A DNA stretch of 64,000 nt, taken from positions 1,027,813 through 1,091,812 of the forward strand of contig NZ_JAVDXN010000001.1 in the NCBI RefSeq assembly GCF_031457955.1, in the 5' to 3' direction. This document shows, one piece after another, positions 1 to 8,169 of this stretch (position 1 is its first letter; each line of letters begins with the position of its first letter). A program made the translations under genes and the position numbers. The notes beneath the pieces are model-generated. The model was not told where the DNA came from and did no database searches. It worked only from the letters and a program-made list of their open reading frames with translations. This stretch comes from Mixta sp031457955. GTDB taxonomy: Bacteria; Pseudomonadota; Gammaproteobacteria; Enterobacterales; Enterobacteriaceae.

Positions 1-1
1 T

Positions 2-139
2 GAACTGGTATGCAGCCAGGAAAACGGCACGGTGCAGATCAAAGGCGAAGTGGTCTACCGCGTTACCGATGTGATTGATGTCACTATCGCTGAGGTACGT
101 ATGGAAACACGCAATATCGTGGCGCGCCCTGCTGCCTGA
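2..139 (+). CDS. 3' end of an unidentified gene (partial)
   Basis: An open frame enters from the left edge and ends at a TGA at 137-139, giving a 45-residue C-terminal tail that begins ELVCSQENGT and ends VARPAA. An intrinsic terminator follows 11 bp after the stop, which supports a real gene end. The alternating polar and hydrophobic pattern with an early NGTVQIKG turn suggests beta strands, as in many hotdog or MaoC-like tails, but that is only an impression. I do not recognise the family, and the missing N-terminus prevents a better call. Confidence 0.5.
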   Translation, partial: ELVCSQENGTVQIKGEVVYRVTDVIDVTIAEVRMETRNIVARPAA

Positions 140-150
140 TAACCCATTTA

Positions 151-178
151 ACGGGGCGGCCTGGCGCTGCCCCGTTTT
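151..178 (+). terminator. Intrinsic terminator after the partial gene
   Basis: A 7-bp stem (151-157 with 169-175, ACGGGGC/GCCCCGT) is followed by a T-run, directly after the stop codon at 139. It separates the upstream gene from cstA. Confidence 0.75.
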
Positions 179-344
179 ATTAACCGCCTCTGATATTACT
201 TATTCATTCAGCCTCGTTTCATAACTAAAACGCCTGCCGCCTCACACTTTTCTTAAATTTTCCTTTCTCTAACAAAACTTTAAATTACTTTTACCTTGCT
301 TGCCCTTTTTCCCTCTTCGTCTCTGGATCAGCAAGGAGTTAGTC

Positions 345-2411
345 ATGAGAAACGTCAAAACCGGTTTAATCTGGTTAGCCGTGGCGTTGATTGGCGCGTT
401 TGCCTTCGCCATGCTGGCAATTAACCGCGGCGAGCCGGTCAATGCTGTCTGGCTGGTCGTGGCGGCTGTCGCCTGCTACAGCATTGCTTACCGCTTTTAT
501 AGCCTGTTTATCGCCAGGAACATATTTGAGCTTAACGATAACCGTATCACCCCGGCCGAGCGCTATAACGACGGTCTCGACTATGTTCCTACCAATAAAT
601 GGGTGCTGTTTGGACACCACTTTGCCGCTATCGCAGGTGCGGGCCCGCTGGTAGGCCCGATCCTGGCGGCGCAGATGGGCTTTCTGCCCGGCACAATCTG
701 GATTTTGGTTGGCGTGATGCTGGCAGGCGCAGTGCAGGATTTCCTGGTACTGTTTATCTCTACGCGGCGCGATGGCCGTTCGCTGGGTGAGATGGCGCGT
801 CAGGAGTTGGGCGCGTTTGCGGGCGTCATCACGATGCTTGGCGCGCTGGGCGTGATGATTATTATCCTGTCAGCGTTGGCGCTGGTGGTGGTCAAAGCGC
901 TGGCGGATAGCCCCTGGGGCCTGTTTACCATCGCCGCAACCATTCCTATCGCCCTGCTGATGGGCATCTGGATGCGCTTTCTGCGTCCGGGGAAAATCGC
1001 CGAAGTGTCGCTTATCGGCTTTGTGCTGATGATGGCCGCGATTATTTATGGCGGCGATATTGCGCAGCATCCTTACTGGGGGCCGTTCTTCACGCTGAAA
1101 GGCACCACGCTGACGTGGGTGCTGGTGGGATATGGGTTTATCGCCTCGGTGCTGCCGGTATGGCTGCTGCTGGCGCCGCGTGACTATCTCTCAACCTTTC
1201 TGAAGATCGGCGTGATTGTCGGCCTGGCGGTGGGAATTCTGTTCGCCATGCCGGAAATGAAGATGCCTGCCGTATCGCGCTTTATTGACGGTAGCGGCCC
1301 GGTGTTCTCCGGCGCGCTGTTCCCTTTCCTGTTTATCACCATTGCCTGCGGCGCTATCTCCGGGTTTCATGCGCTGGTTTCCAGCGGTACCACGCCAAAA
1401 CTGGTGGAGCGGGAAAGCCATATCCGTTTTATCGGCTATGGCGCGATGCTGATGGAATCCTTTGTGGCAATCATGGCGCTGATCTGCGCCTCGGTGATCG
1501 ATCCCGGCGTTTATTTTGCGATGAATTCCCCGGCGGCGCTGATCGGCACTACGGTGGAAAACGCCGCGCAGGTCATTAACGGCTGGGGGTTTGTGGTTAC
1601 GCCGGAGATGCTGACCACGATTGCCCGTGATGTGGGCGAAAGCTCTGTGCTGTCGCGTGCTGGCGGCGCGCCAACCTTTGCCGTCGGCATGGCACATATC
1701 ATTACCGACGTCTTTAACAGTCGCGCAATGATGGCGTTCTGGTATCACTTCGCCATTCTGTTTGAAGCCCTGTTTATCCTTACCGCGGTGGATGCCGGAA
1801 CCCGCGCCTGTCGCTTTATGGTGCAGGATTTGGCGGGCACGCTCATCCCTGGCCTTGCCAATAACCGCTCCTGGCTGGGCAATATGATCGGCACCGCCGT
1901 CGCGGTAGCGGGCTGGGGCTTCTTTGTTTATCAGGGCGTGGTCGATCCATTGGGCGGCATTAATACTCTTTGGCCGCTGTTTGGCATCGGCAACCAGATG
2001 CTGGCCTCAATGGCGTTGATCCTCGGTACCGTGGTGCTGTTTAAAATGAAAAAGCAGCGCTATGCCTGGGTGACGATTCTGCCCACCGCCTGGCTGTTTA
2101 TTACCTCAATGACGGCAGGCTGGCAGAAGATATTTCATGAAAAGCCCGCCATCGGCTTTCTGGCGCAGGCGAAGAAATTCAGCACGGCGATTGAAAACGG
2201 CACGGTGATCGCCCCGGCGAAAAGCGTGGCGGATATGCAGACCATTGTATTGAGCAACCAAATCAATGCCGCCCTTTGCGCTTTCTTTATGCTGGTTGCG
2301 GTAACGATGCTGATTGCCGCCTTTTTCGTGGTTCGCCGTGCGCTGAAAAGTGCACGCCCTACCACGCATGAAACCGAGCCGGTGCTGCGTAAGGAGGTAC
2401 GTCATGTCTGA
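345..2411 (+). CDS. cstA: Peptide/pyruvate transporter CstA
   Basis: This is an integral inner-membrane transporter of the CstA/BtsT family (688 aa; E. coli CstA is about 701). The sequence carries the family hallmarks: GHHFAAIAGAGPLVGP near residue 88, many hydrophobic spans, SGFHALVSSGTTPK in the middle and GGINTLWPLFGIGNQMLA near the C-terminus. The last two match CstA better than BtsT. Family members import pyruvate or peptides and are induced on carbon starvation. The start at 345 is chosen because AAGGAG lies at 332-337; an in-frame TTG at 300 has no ribosome site. The stop overlaps the DUF466 gene by 8 bp, so the two are translationally coupled. I see no clear CRP box upstream. Confidence 0.93.
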   Translation: MRNVKTGLIWLAVALIGAFAFAMLAINRGEPVNAVWLVVAAVACYSIAYRFYSLFIARNIFELNDNRITPAERYNDGLDYVPTNKWVLFGHHFAAIAGAGPLVGPILAAQMGFLPGTIWILVGVMLAGAVQDFLVLFISTRRDGRSLGEMARQELGAFAGVITMLGALGVMIIILSALALVVVKALADSPWGLFTIAATIPIALLMGIWMRFLRPGKIAEVSLIGFVLMMAAIIYGGDIAQHPYWGPFFTLKGTTLTWVLVGYGFIASVLPVWLLLAPRDYLSTFLKIGVIVGLAVGILFAMPEMKMPAVSRFIDGSGPVFSGALFPFLFITIACGAISGFHALVSSGTTPKLVERESHIRFIGYGAMLMESFVAIMALICASVIDPGVYFAMNSPAALIGTTVENAAQVINGWGFVVTPEMLTTIARDVGESSVLSRAGGAPTFAVGMAHIITDVFNSRAMMAFWYHFAILFEALFILTAVDAGTRACRFMVQDLAGTLIPGLANNRSWLGNMIGTAVAVAGWGFFVYQGVVDPLGGINTLWPLFGIGNQMLASMALILGTVVLFKMKKQRYAWVTILPTAWLFITSMTAGWQKIFHEKPAIGFLAQAKKFSTAIENGTVIAPAKSVADMQTIVLSNQINAALCAFFMLVAVTMLIAAFFVVRRALKSARPTTHETEPVLRKEVRHV

Positions 2412-2697
2412 GTTGCTTCGCCCGATTACCGCGCGGCGTCAGATGGCGAAAATTCAACGCTGCCGTCCGCTGATACCGTTCACCGCCCCGCCAGCACGCG
2501 GCTGGCGTCTGCTTTGGCAGCGGCTGACGCAAAGTTTTCGCTTGATGGTGGGCGTGCAGGATTACCAAAACTATTTGCGTCATATGCGGCAACAGCACCC
2601 TGCCGCTGAGCCGATGTCGGAGAAAGCGTTTCATCGCTATTGCCTTGAGGCGCGCTTTCCGTCTAAGGCTGGCAAGTTAGGGAAATGCCCTTGCTAA
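2404..2697 (+). CDS. ybdD: DUF466 (YbdD/YjiX) small protein
   Basis: This 97-residue protein is the small cytoplasmic partner that usually follows cstA/btsT genes. The C-terminal part has the DUF466 pattern (GVQDYQNYLRHMRQQHP, then a phenylalanine/arginine-rich end finishing CPC). It is longer at the N-terminus than the 65-67 aa E. coli homologues, with an extra basic segment of about 35 residues. The ATG at 2404 is preceded by AAGGAG inside the cstA 3' end and overlaps the cstA stop by 8 bp. The function is not known precisely; co-transcription with cstA is the strongest clue. A terminator follows at 2758. Confidence 0.85.
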   Translation: MSELLRPITARRQMAKIQRCRPLIPFTAPPARGWRLLWQRLTQSFRLMVGVQDYQNYLRHMRQQHPAAEPMSEKAFHRYCLEARFPSKAGKLGKCPC

Positions 2698-2757
2698 CAC
2701 TCAGCGGCTGTCACCTTTTCCCTGTGACTGTTAGTATCAACAGGTAGAGCAAACATT

Positions 2758-2784
2758 CAGGCATCCGTAATCGGATGCCTGTTT
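2758..2784 (+). terminator. Intrinsic terminator of cstA-ybdD
   Basis: A perfect 10-bp stem (2758-2767 with 2772-2781) around a TAAT loop is followed by a short T-run. Confidence 0.75.
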
Positions 2785-2918
2785 AACGATGATTCGGGTG
2801 TAATGTTAATTTTTTACGGAAAAAAATAGCTCTCCGACTGCATAATGCTTATGTATCCCGTCATAAAGTATTACTAAACTTATGATAGTCGTGCGATCTG
2901 CTTAACAGGATGGTTTGT

Positions 2919-4904
2919 ATGCTTGAAGATCAGGGTCAAACATTGCTCTTTACACTGTTTGGCACCCGCAGCCCTTACTGGCAGCTTACCTCCGACAGTG
3001 ATGCCCTAAAACTTTCTCGGGAAGAACTGGCGGAAACTAGCCTGGCTGTCCCGCTTTCGTCCGCTCAGGCGCAGCTGCTGCGCGCCATGACGGTGGTGAC
3101 CACCAGCGTCAATCTGGTGATAAATTTGCGCGGCGAAGAATTGCCCATGCATTTTGTCGGACGCAAAGTTAATCAGGGCGAATGGGCGGGCACCGCGTCC
3201 GCGTGGGGCGATACCTCTTCTGTCGCGCGCGACCTTACTCAGGGGCTCTCTTTTGCTGAACAGGTGGTTTCTGAAGCCAACTCGGTCATTGTGATCCTCG
3301 ATCAGAAAGGCAATATTCAGCGCTTTAATCGCCTCAGCGAGGAGTATACCGGACTAAAAGAGCAGGAAGTTATTGGTCGTAATGTCTTTCAGCTGTTTAT
3401 GACCCGTCAGGAGGCCGTGGCCTCACGCCGCAATATCACCGGTTTTTTTCGTGACGGCAGCTCTTATGAAGTTGAGCGCTGGATTAAAACGCGCAAAGGC
3501 CAGCGCCTGTTTTTGTTTCGCAACAAATTCGTCCACAGCGGCAGCGGTAAAAACGAAATATTCCTGATCTGTTCCGGCACCGACATCACTGAAGAACGCC
3601 GGGCTCAGGAGCGCCTGCGTATCCTGGCGAATACCGATACCGTTACCGGCTTGCCTAACCGTAACGCTATTCATCAGCGCATCAGCGAAGTGCTGGAAAA
3701 GCGCGAACAGCAGCAGATCGGCGTGGTTTATCTGGATCTGGATAATTTCAAAAAGGTAAATGACGCCTACGGCCATATGTTTGGCGATCAGCTGTTACAG
3801 GCGGTGTCGTTGGCGGTGCTTACCTGCCTCGATCCGCAGCAAACGCTGGGTCGCCTCGGCGGCGATGAGTTTATCGTGCTGGCGGAAAACAGCTCAGAAG
3901 TGGCGCTGGAAGCGATGGCGTTACGCATTTTGACGCGCCTGCGTCAGCCCTTCCGTATCGGCCTGATTGAAGTCTATACCGGTTGCTCGCTGGGTATCGC
4001 GCTGGCGCCGCAGCACGGTGAAGATCGTGAAAGCCTGATACGTAATGCTGATACGGCGATGTATCACGCTAAAGAGAATGGTCGTGGTCAGGCCTGCGTG
4101 TTTTCCGCTGAAATGAATCAGCGCGTTTTTGAATATGTCTGGCTTGATACCAATCTGCGTAAGGCGCTGGAGCAGCAACAGCTGATCCTGCATTACCAGC
4201 CTAAAATCAGCGCGGGCAACCGGGTAACGGGCGTAGAGGCGCTGGTGCGCTGGCTTTCACCGGAGCGCGGCCTGATCCCGCCCAATGAATTTATTTCTTA
4301 TGCCGAGGAGTCGGGCCTGATTGTGCCGCTTGGCCGCTGGGTGATGCTTACCGTGCTGCAGCAGATCGTGGACTGGCGTCGTCAGGGCATCTATCTGCGC
4401 GTGGCGGTCAATGTTTCCGCGCGTCAGCTAATCGATCAAAGTATCTATAACGATCTGAAGCAGGCGTTGCAGCTTAACGGCATGACCGCCAGCCCGATTG
4501 ATATTGAGCTAACCGAAAGCTGTTTGATTGAAAACGAGCAGCAGGCGCTGACGTTAATGCATCAGTTCCGCGAGCTCGGCGCAGAGGTGCATCTGGATGA
4601 TTTCGGCACCGGTTACTCTTCGCTGTCGCAGCTGGCACGCGTGCCGATCGATGCGATCAAACTGGATCAAAGTTTTGTGCGTGATGTGCATAAGCAGCCG
4701 ATCGCCCAATCGCTGGTGCGCGCTATTGTCGCCGTGGCTAAAGCGTTGAACCTGCGCGTGATCGCTGAAGGGATTGAAAATGAGCAGGAAGAGCAATTTC
4801 TGTTGGATAACGAGGTAGATGAACGTCAGGGTTACTATTATGCGAAGCCAATGCCCGCAGATAAACTGGAGCATTGGCTTGCTCAGCGTCCTGCCAAGCC
4901 CTGA
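2919..4904 (+). CDS. rpfR: RpfR/PdeR: fatty-acid signal receptor with PAS-GGDEF-EAL domains
   Basis: This cyclic-di-GMP enzyme matches E. coli PdeR (YciR/Gmr) along its whole length (661 aa in both). The order is an N-terminal RpfF-interacting-type domain (about 1-95), PAS (about 105-225), GGDEF (about 235-395) and EAL (about 405-655). The GGDEF signature is intact at residue 314, and the EAL signature is intact (Glu440 in VEALVRW) with a DDFGTGYSSL motif further on, so phosphodiesterase activity is expected. In Cronobacter and Burkholderia, RpfR binds cis-2-unsaturated fatty-acid signals and RpfF, linking quorum sensing to c-di-GMP; that role is inferred here from the adjacent rpfF. I chose the ATG at 2919 because AGGA lies 8 bp upstream; an ATG at 2910 lacks spacing. 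The gene converges on rpfF with 9 bp between stops. Confidence 0.93.
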   Translation: MLEDQGQTLLFTLFGTRSPYWQLTSDSDALKLSREELAETSLAVPLSSAQAQLLRAMTVVTTSVNLVINLRGEELPMHFVGRKVNQGEWAGTASAWGDTSSVARDLTQGLSFAEQVVSEANSVIVILDQKGNIQRFNRLSEEYTGLKEQEVIGRNVFQLFMTRQEAVASRRNITGFFRDGSSYEVERWIKTRKGQRLFLFRNKFVHSGSGKNEIFLICSGTDITEERRAQERLRILANTDTVTGLPNRNAIHQRISEVLEKREQQQIGVVYLDLDNFKKVNDAYGHMFGDQLLQAVSLAVLTCLDPQQTLGRLGGDEFIVLAENSSEVALEAMALRILTRLRQPFRIGLIEVYTGCSLGIALAPQHGEDRESLIRNADTAMYHAKENGRGQACVFSAEMNQRVFEYVWLDTNLRKALEQQQLILHYQPKISAGNRVTGVEALVRWLSPERGLIPPNEFISYAEESGLIVPLGRWVMLTVLQQIVDWRRQGIYLRVAVNVSARQLIDQSIYNDLKQALQLNGMTASPIDIELTESCLIENEQQALTLMHQFRELGAEVHLDDFGTGYSSLSQLARVPIDAIKLDQSFVRDVHKQPIAQSLVRAIVAVAKALNLRVIAEGIENEQEEQFLLDNEVDERQGYYYAKPMPADKLEHWLAQRPAKP

Positions 4905-4913
4905 TTAATCCTG

Positions 4914-5780
4914 TTAACTTACTTTACGCAGCTGCGAACTGAGACGGTCTTGCAGCTGTACCAGACGCTCCATGTAGGCCAGATCTTTCTCCTCAATGGT
5001 GAACGCGTAGTCCACCCAGTCTTCCGTAATATCCATCAGCTCGCCGCGTGTGAGCTGCAGCACGCGCTGACGGGCTTTCAGCATCGCCTTAACGCCATTG
5101 AGTTTGGGTCGCAGCGTATCGATAAAGGTGCGCGTGGCGCGATAGCCCTCGCCCTGCTGGAACAGGCGATCGACAAGACCGCGCGTTTCAAACCACTCGG
5201 CGGTATGGCTTTCCCCCTCACAAATCAGCTCCTCGGCCAGCTTCATGCCCGCGCGGCGCGCCACCAGTGAATAGCCGCCCATACCCGGAAACAGGTTAAA
5301 GGCGATTTCCGGGAAGCCCATACGCGCGTTGTTTTGTGCCAGCACAAAGTGATGAGCCAGCGCGGCTTCAAAACCGCCGCCCAGTGCGCTCCCTTCGACC
5401 ATGGCGATGGTTACCGCACCGACATCAAAACCGCGTGCCGCCGCATGAATGCAATCCACGCAGGCGCGTGCATAAGCACGCAGCGCCTCGCGACGACCGT
5501 TTTTTATGCACTCCACAAAGAATTTTAAATCACCGCCAGCGTTAAACATCGCCGGAACCAGCGATCCGGTTACCCAAAAATCCACTGGTAAACCGGAGCG
5601 CTGAGCGGCATAGCGCAGGTTCATGATCTCTTCGATAAGCGCATGATTAAAGGAAGGACGCGGTTCAGCGCGCAACATCATCCACATGGTGCGTCGCTCT
5701 TCTTCGTACCAGGCGTCCAGCTGAGTGGTTTGTCCAGATTCAGTAAACAGTCGGCAGGTAGGTTGGTTCATTAATGACAT
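4914..5780 (-). CDS. rpfF: DSF-family signal synthase RpfF (crotonase fold)
   Basis: This 288-residue protein is a crotonase-superfamily enzyme of the RpfF group, which makes diffusible cis-2-unsaturated fatty-acid signals by dehydrating and hydrolysing 3-hydroxyacyl-ACP. The two catalytic glutamates known from Xanthomonas RpfF (Glu141 and Glu161) are present with the same 20-residue spacing: Glu138 in GGGFEAAL and Glu158 in MGFPEIAFNLFPG. An oxyanion-hole segment NAGGDLKFF precedes them. The N-terminal 40 residues fit RpfF and not simple enoyl-CoA hydratases. The ATG at 5780 has GAGGA upstream. E. coli has no rpfF; here it lies tail-to-tail with rpfR, completing a signal-receptor pair. The product structure cannot be read from sequence. 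Confidence 0.9.
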   Translation of the reverse strand: MSLMNQPTCRLFTESGQTTQLDAWYEEERRTMWMMLRAEPRPSFNHALIEEIMNLRYAAQRSGLPVDFWVTGSLVPAMFNAGGDLKFFVECIKNGRREALRAYARACVDCIHAAARGFDVGAVTIAMVEGSALGGGFEAALAHHFVLAQNNARMGFPEIAFNLFPGMGGYSLVARRAGMKLAEELICEGESHTAEWFETRGLVDRLFQQGEGYRATRTFIDTLRPKLNGVKAMLKARQRVLQLTRGELMDITEDWVDYAFTIEEKDLAYMERLVQLQDRLSSQLRKVS

Positions 5781-5803
5781 AATCTCATCCTCATTATAGT
5801 TGA

Positions 5804-5816
5804 TGCGTTAAACGCA
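5804..5816. promoter_or_regulatory. Palindrome upstream of rpfF
   Basis: A perfect 6+1+6 inverted repeat (TGCGTT-A-AACGCA) lies 24-36 bp upstream of the rpfF start codon. A TATAAT on the minus strand sits next to it at 5798-5793, although that would leave almost no leader. A repressor or activator operator is possible; no regulator is assigned. Confidence 0.35.
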
Positions 5817-5878
5817 ACACCAGCCTAATGCAGAGTGAGACAACACTGAATGAGCGACTGATTTTTAAGACAAAATAG

Positions 5879-5904
5879 TGAAAACCCCGCCTCGCGGCGG
5901 GGTC
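5879..5904 (-). terminator. Intrinsic terminator of kdgT
   Basis: A GC-rich stem (5885-5890 with 5897-5902, CCCCGC/GCGGGG) is followed on the minus strand by a TTTT run, 16 bp beyond the kdgT stop. Confidence 0.75.
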
Positions 5905-5920
5905 GAATTTTTAAGCAAAT

Positions 5921-6904
5921 TTATTTGATGGCTGCGCGTTGTCCTGCTGCTGCGCGATGACGTTTTACCTGCTTTGAATAAACCGCAGTAATGATTGGCA
6001 CTAACAGCGAGGTCACGATTACCGAAGTCGCGACCAGCGCCGTCGCGGCGGGCGCTACCGGCTTGAATTGCGGTACCATTTCAGCGATTAACACCGGTGT
6101 GGCCACCGCCGCGCCCGCTGAACTCGAAGCCGCCACGCCCGCCGTACCGTCCCCGCCGCCAATCAGACGGTCAGCGATAATCAACGGAATACCGGTAACA
6201 ATAATCACCGCCACGCCCAACATAATGCCCAGCAGACCAGTTTGCGCAATCACCGACAGATCGATGGTGTTACCCAGCGCAAAGGCAAAGAATGGAATCA
6301 GCGTCTGTACCGCCTTACCGAAAAACTCTCGCAGTTCGGGGTCAAGGTTGCCTAAGGTAAAGCCGATCAGGAAAGGCAGCACCGCGCCGACAAAGACGTG
6401 CGGCTCAAAGGAGGCGATACCGGCGGTGCCCAGAATCACCATGGTCATCAGCGGGCCTGATTCCAGCGACATCAGGACAAAGGCGCCCGCTTCTTCTTTC
6501 GTGCCGTACTGCTGCATTAATGAAGCGTAGAGACCGCCGTTGGTCATATCCATCGCCGCTACTAGCGCCAGCGTTGACAGCCCAGCCAGCATGCCCACTT
6601 CAAAGCCGTTTTCCGGTATCAGACGAGAAGCTATCGCGGCCACAACCCAGGCCACAGCAATTTTAGTTATCACCAGCGTACCCGACTTACGCAGCACGGT
6701 GCCGGTGGCGCTTATTTTTATTGAGGCGCCCATACAAAAGAACCAGACGGCCAGAATCGGTATGGTTCCGGTCATCAAGCCGTTAGTAAAGGAACCAAAA
6801 TATTTCCCTGCGCCGGGAGAAAAAGTGTGACACAGCGCCCCCAGAAACAGAGGCACCAGCATCATCCCACCCGGAATTTTATCGATAGCACGTTTAATTT
6901 GCAT
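5921..6904 (-). CDS. kdgT: 2-keto-3-deoxygluconate permease KdgT
   Basis: This inner-membrane proton symporter imports 2-keto-3-deoxygluconate, an intermediate of pectin and hexuronate breakdown. It is 327 aa and nearly identical to E. coli KdgT in blocks such as IPGGMMLVPLFLGALCHTF near the N-terminus, STLALVAAMDMTNGG in the middle and ADRLIGGGDGTAG near residue 250; about ten hydrophobic spans are visible. I start it at the conserved MQIKRA (ATG at 6904), because an upstream in-frame ATG adds residues absent from the family. A candidate KdgR operator lies 115 bp upstream. Its neighbour araD is also on the minus strand but 168 bp away, so operon membership is uncertain. Confidence 0.93.
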   Translation of the reverse strand: MQIKRAIDKIPGGMMLVPLFLGALCHTFSPGAGKYFGSFTNGLMTGTIPILAVWFFCMGASIKISATGTVLRKSGTLVITKIAVAWVVAAIASRLIPENGFEVGMLAGLSTLALVAAMDMTNGGLYASLMQQYGTKEEAGAFVLMSLESGPLMTMVILGTAGIASFEPHVFVGAVLPFLIGFTLGNLDPELREFFGKAVQTLIPFFAFALGNTIDLSVIAQTGLLGIMLGVAVIIVTGIPLIIADRLIGGGDGTAGVAASSSAGAAVATPVLIAEMVPQFKPVAPAATALVATSVIVTSLLVPIITAVYSKQVKRHRAAAGQRAAIK

Positions 6905-7018
6905 GTTGTCTTCCACCCTTGTTGAGCAAGACGTTGACACGATCCTGCGGCGCCCTCAGGGGCAATGGAAAGCAACATAGCGTGATTATCGCCAGGTAAA
7001 AGTGATCTCATCGTTATT

Positions 7019-7037
7019 TTTAAAACAACGTTTCAAT
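7019..7037. promoter_or_regulatory. Candidate KdgR operator upstream of kdgT
   Basis: The 19-mer at 7019-7037, with core AAAACAACGTTTCA, fits the remembered KdgR consensus (AATGAAACA-N-TGTTTCATT) at about 14 of 18 positions. It lies in the araD-kdgT gap where kdgT transcription would start. KdgR is known to repress kdgT in enterobacteria; binding here is inference. Confidence 0.45.
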
Positions 7038-7072
7038 ATTAAAGGACTTTCATTTTGTTTTTGCGCAGCGCA

Positions 7073-7774
7073 TCAACTTTTTTGCCCGTAATAGGCGTTC
7101 GCGCCATGTTTACGCAACCAGTGCTTATCCAGTAATGTTTGCTGCATGGCGGGTAACGTCGGCGTGATCTGCTGGCTAAACAACGCCATATAGGCAACCT
7201 CTTCCAACACCACGGCGCTATGAACCGCATCTTTAGCGCTTTTACCCCAGGCAAAAGGGCCATGCGAATGTACCAGCGCGGCGGGAACCGCTAACGGCGC
7301 GATATCACGCTGGCGCAGCGTTTCGATAATCACCTGACCTGTTTCCCATTCGTAGCGCTCGGCGATCTCGTCATCGGTCATCATGCGCGTACAGGGAATA
7401 GCGCCATAAAAATCATCGGCGTGCGTGGTTCCCCAGGCAGGAATATCACGCCCCGCCTGCGCCCAGATGGTGGCGTGGCGCGAATGAGTATGCACAATGC
7501 CGCCTACGTCCGGCCACGCCAGATAGAGCGCGCGATGCGTATCGGTATCTGAGGAAGGACGCTTATTACCTTCAACAATTTCTCCGCTCTCCAGCGCTAC
7601 AACCACCATATCGTCGCGCGTCATCGCCTCATAGCTCACGCCGGAGGGCTTGATCACCAGCAAACCGCGCTCACGATCGACAGCGCTGACGTTGCCCCAG
7701 GTAAAGGTCACCAGATTGTGTTTCGGCAGCGCCAGATTGGCTTCAAGCACCTGTTCTTTGAGTTCTTCCAGCAT
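7073..7774 (-). CDS. araD: L-ribulose-5-phosphate 4-epimerase
   Basis: This class II aldolase-family epimerase converts L-ribulose 5-phosphate to D-xylulose 5-phosphate. It is 233 aa and very close to E. coli AraD: TWGNVSAVDRERG near residue 29, the zinc-binding VHTHSRHATIW, then GTTHADDFYG and LVHSHGPFAWGK supplying a further metal histidine. UlaF and SgbE share the fold, so the arabinose assignment rests on closer wording to AraD. The start at 7774 gives the family N-terminus MLEEL; an ATG at 7786 adds four residues but its AAAGGG site is too close. No araB, araA or araC lies beside it, which is unusual for araD. Confidence 0.85.
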   Translation of the reverse strand: MLEELKEQVLEANLALPKHNLVTFTWGNVSAVDRERGLLVIKPSGVSYEAMTRDDMVVVALESGEIVEGNKRPSSDTDTHRALYLAWPDVGGIVHTHSRHATIWAQAGRDIPAWGTTHADDFYGAIPCTRMMTDDEIAERYEWETGQVIIETLRQRDIAPLAVPAALVHSHGPFAWGKSAKDAVHSAVVLEEVAYMALFSQQITPTLPAMQQTLLDKHWLRKHGANAYYGQKS

Positions 7775-8169
7775 AATTTTTTCCATCCACCCTTTAGTAA
7801 ATGCACTATTTTTATAGGGCTGGCGCGCTAAAGGTATGGAAGCGCTGGCTGATTAGATAGCGCGATCTGGCTGACAACCCAATTTTGTGCAGCTAATTAG
7901 GAGTTTTTAACCTGTTGTAACTTTTGGTAGTGCCTATAATTAATCAATGCAATTGAACCATGGGTGATTATTAGCACCCTTATTTTTAGCGGTACAATTG
8001 CTGTTCCTGACCTGAATCGATGCATGGAAATGAATGCTGTTGCGCCTTAACAGCGGCTAAACAGAAAGCGTTTCGATGCAAAATAAACGGTCAGCGAACC
8101 AGAGACGCGGAGTAACCCGACTATACTTAGAGGGTTTCCTCTGTGAGCAACAATAAAGGAGAAGTAATT
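7775..8169. other. Intergenic region between araD and osmB
   Basis: This 395-bp gap between divergent genes holds the araD promoter region and the osmB promoters. Two sigma-S-like -10 elements read toward osmB: TGCCTATAAT at 7931-7940 and CTATACT at 8121-8127. A short 5-bp hairpin (7962-7966 with 7975-7979) followed by TTATTTTT lies between them and is too weak to call. I see no gene. Confidence 0.5.
8121..8127 (+). promoter_or_regulatory. Sigma-S-like -10 element of osmB
   Basis: CTATACT is the consensus sigma-S -10 hexamer with the preferred preceding C. It lies 43 bp before the osmB ATG, and no good -35 is visible, which sigma-S promoters tolerate. E. coli osmB is known to be sigma-S dependent. 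Confidence 0.5.

Noticed and set aside
1191..1748. A 185-codon open frame antisense to cstA
   Set aside because: It is a shadow of cstA with no family features, and its composition is His/Arg/Gln-rich.
5793..5798. TATAAT on the minus strand as the rpfF -10 box
   Set aside because: It would place the transcript start inside the ribosome site, leaving almost no leader, and the matching -35 is poor. It was kept only as context for the palindrome.
7962..7979. Short hairpin with following T's between two osmB-side promoter-like elements, possibly a tiny RNA
   Set aside because: The stem has only five base pairs and the -35 element before the TATAAT at 7935 is badly spaced. This is too weak to call.
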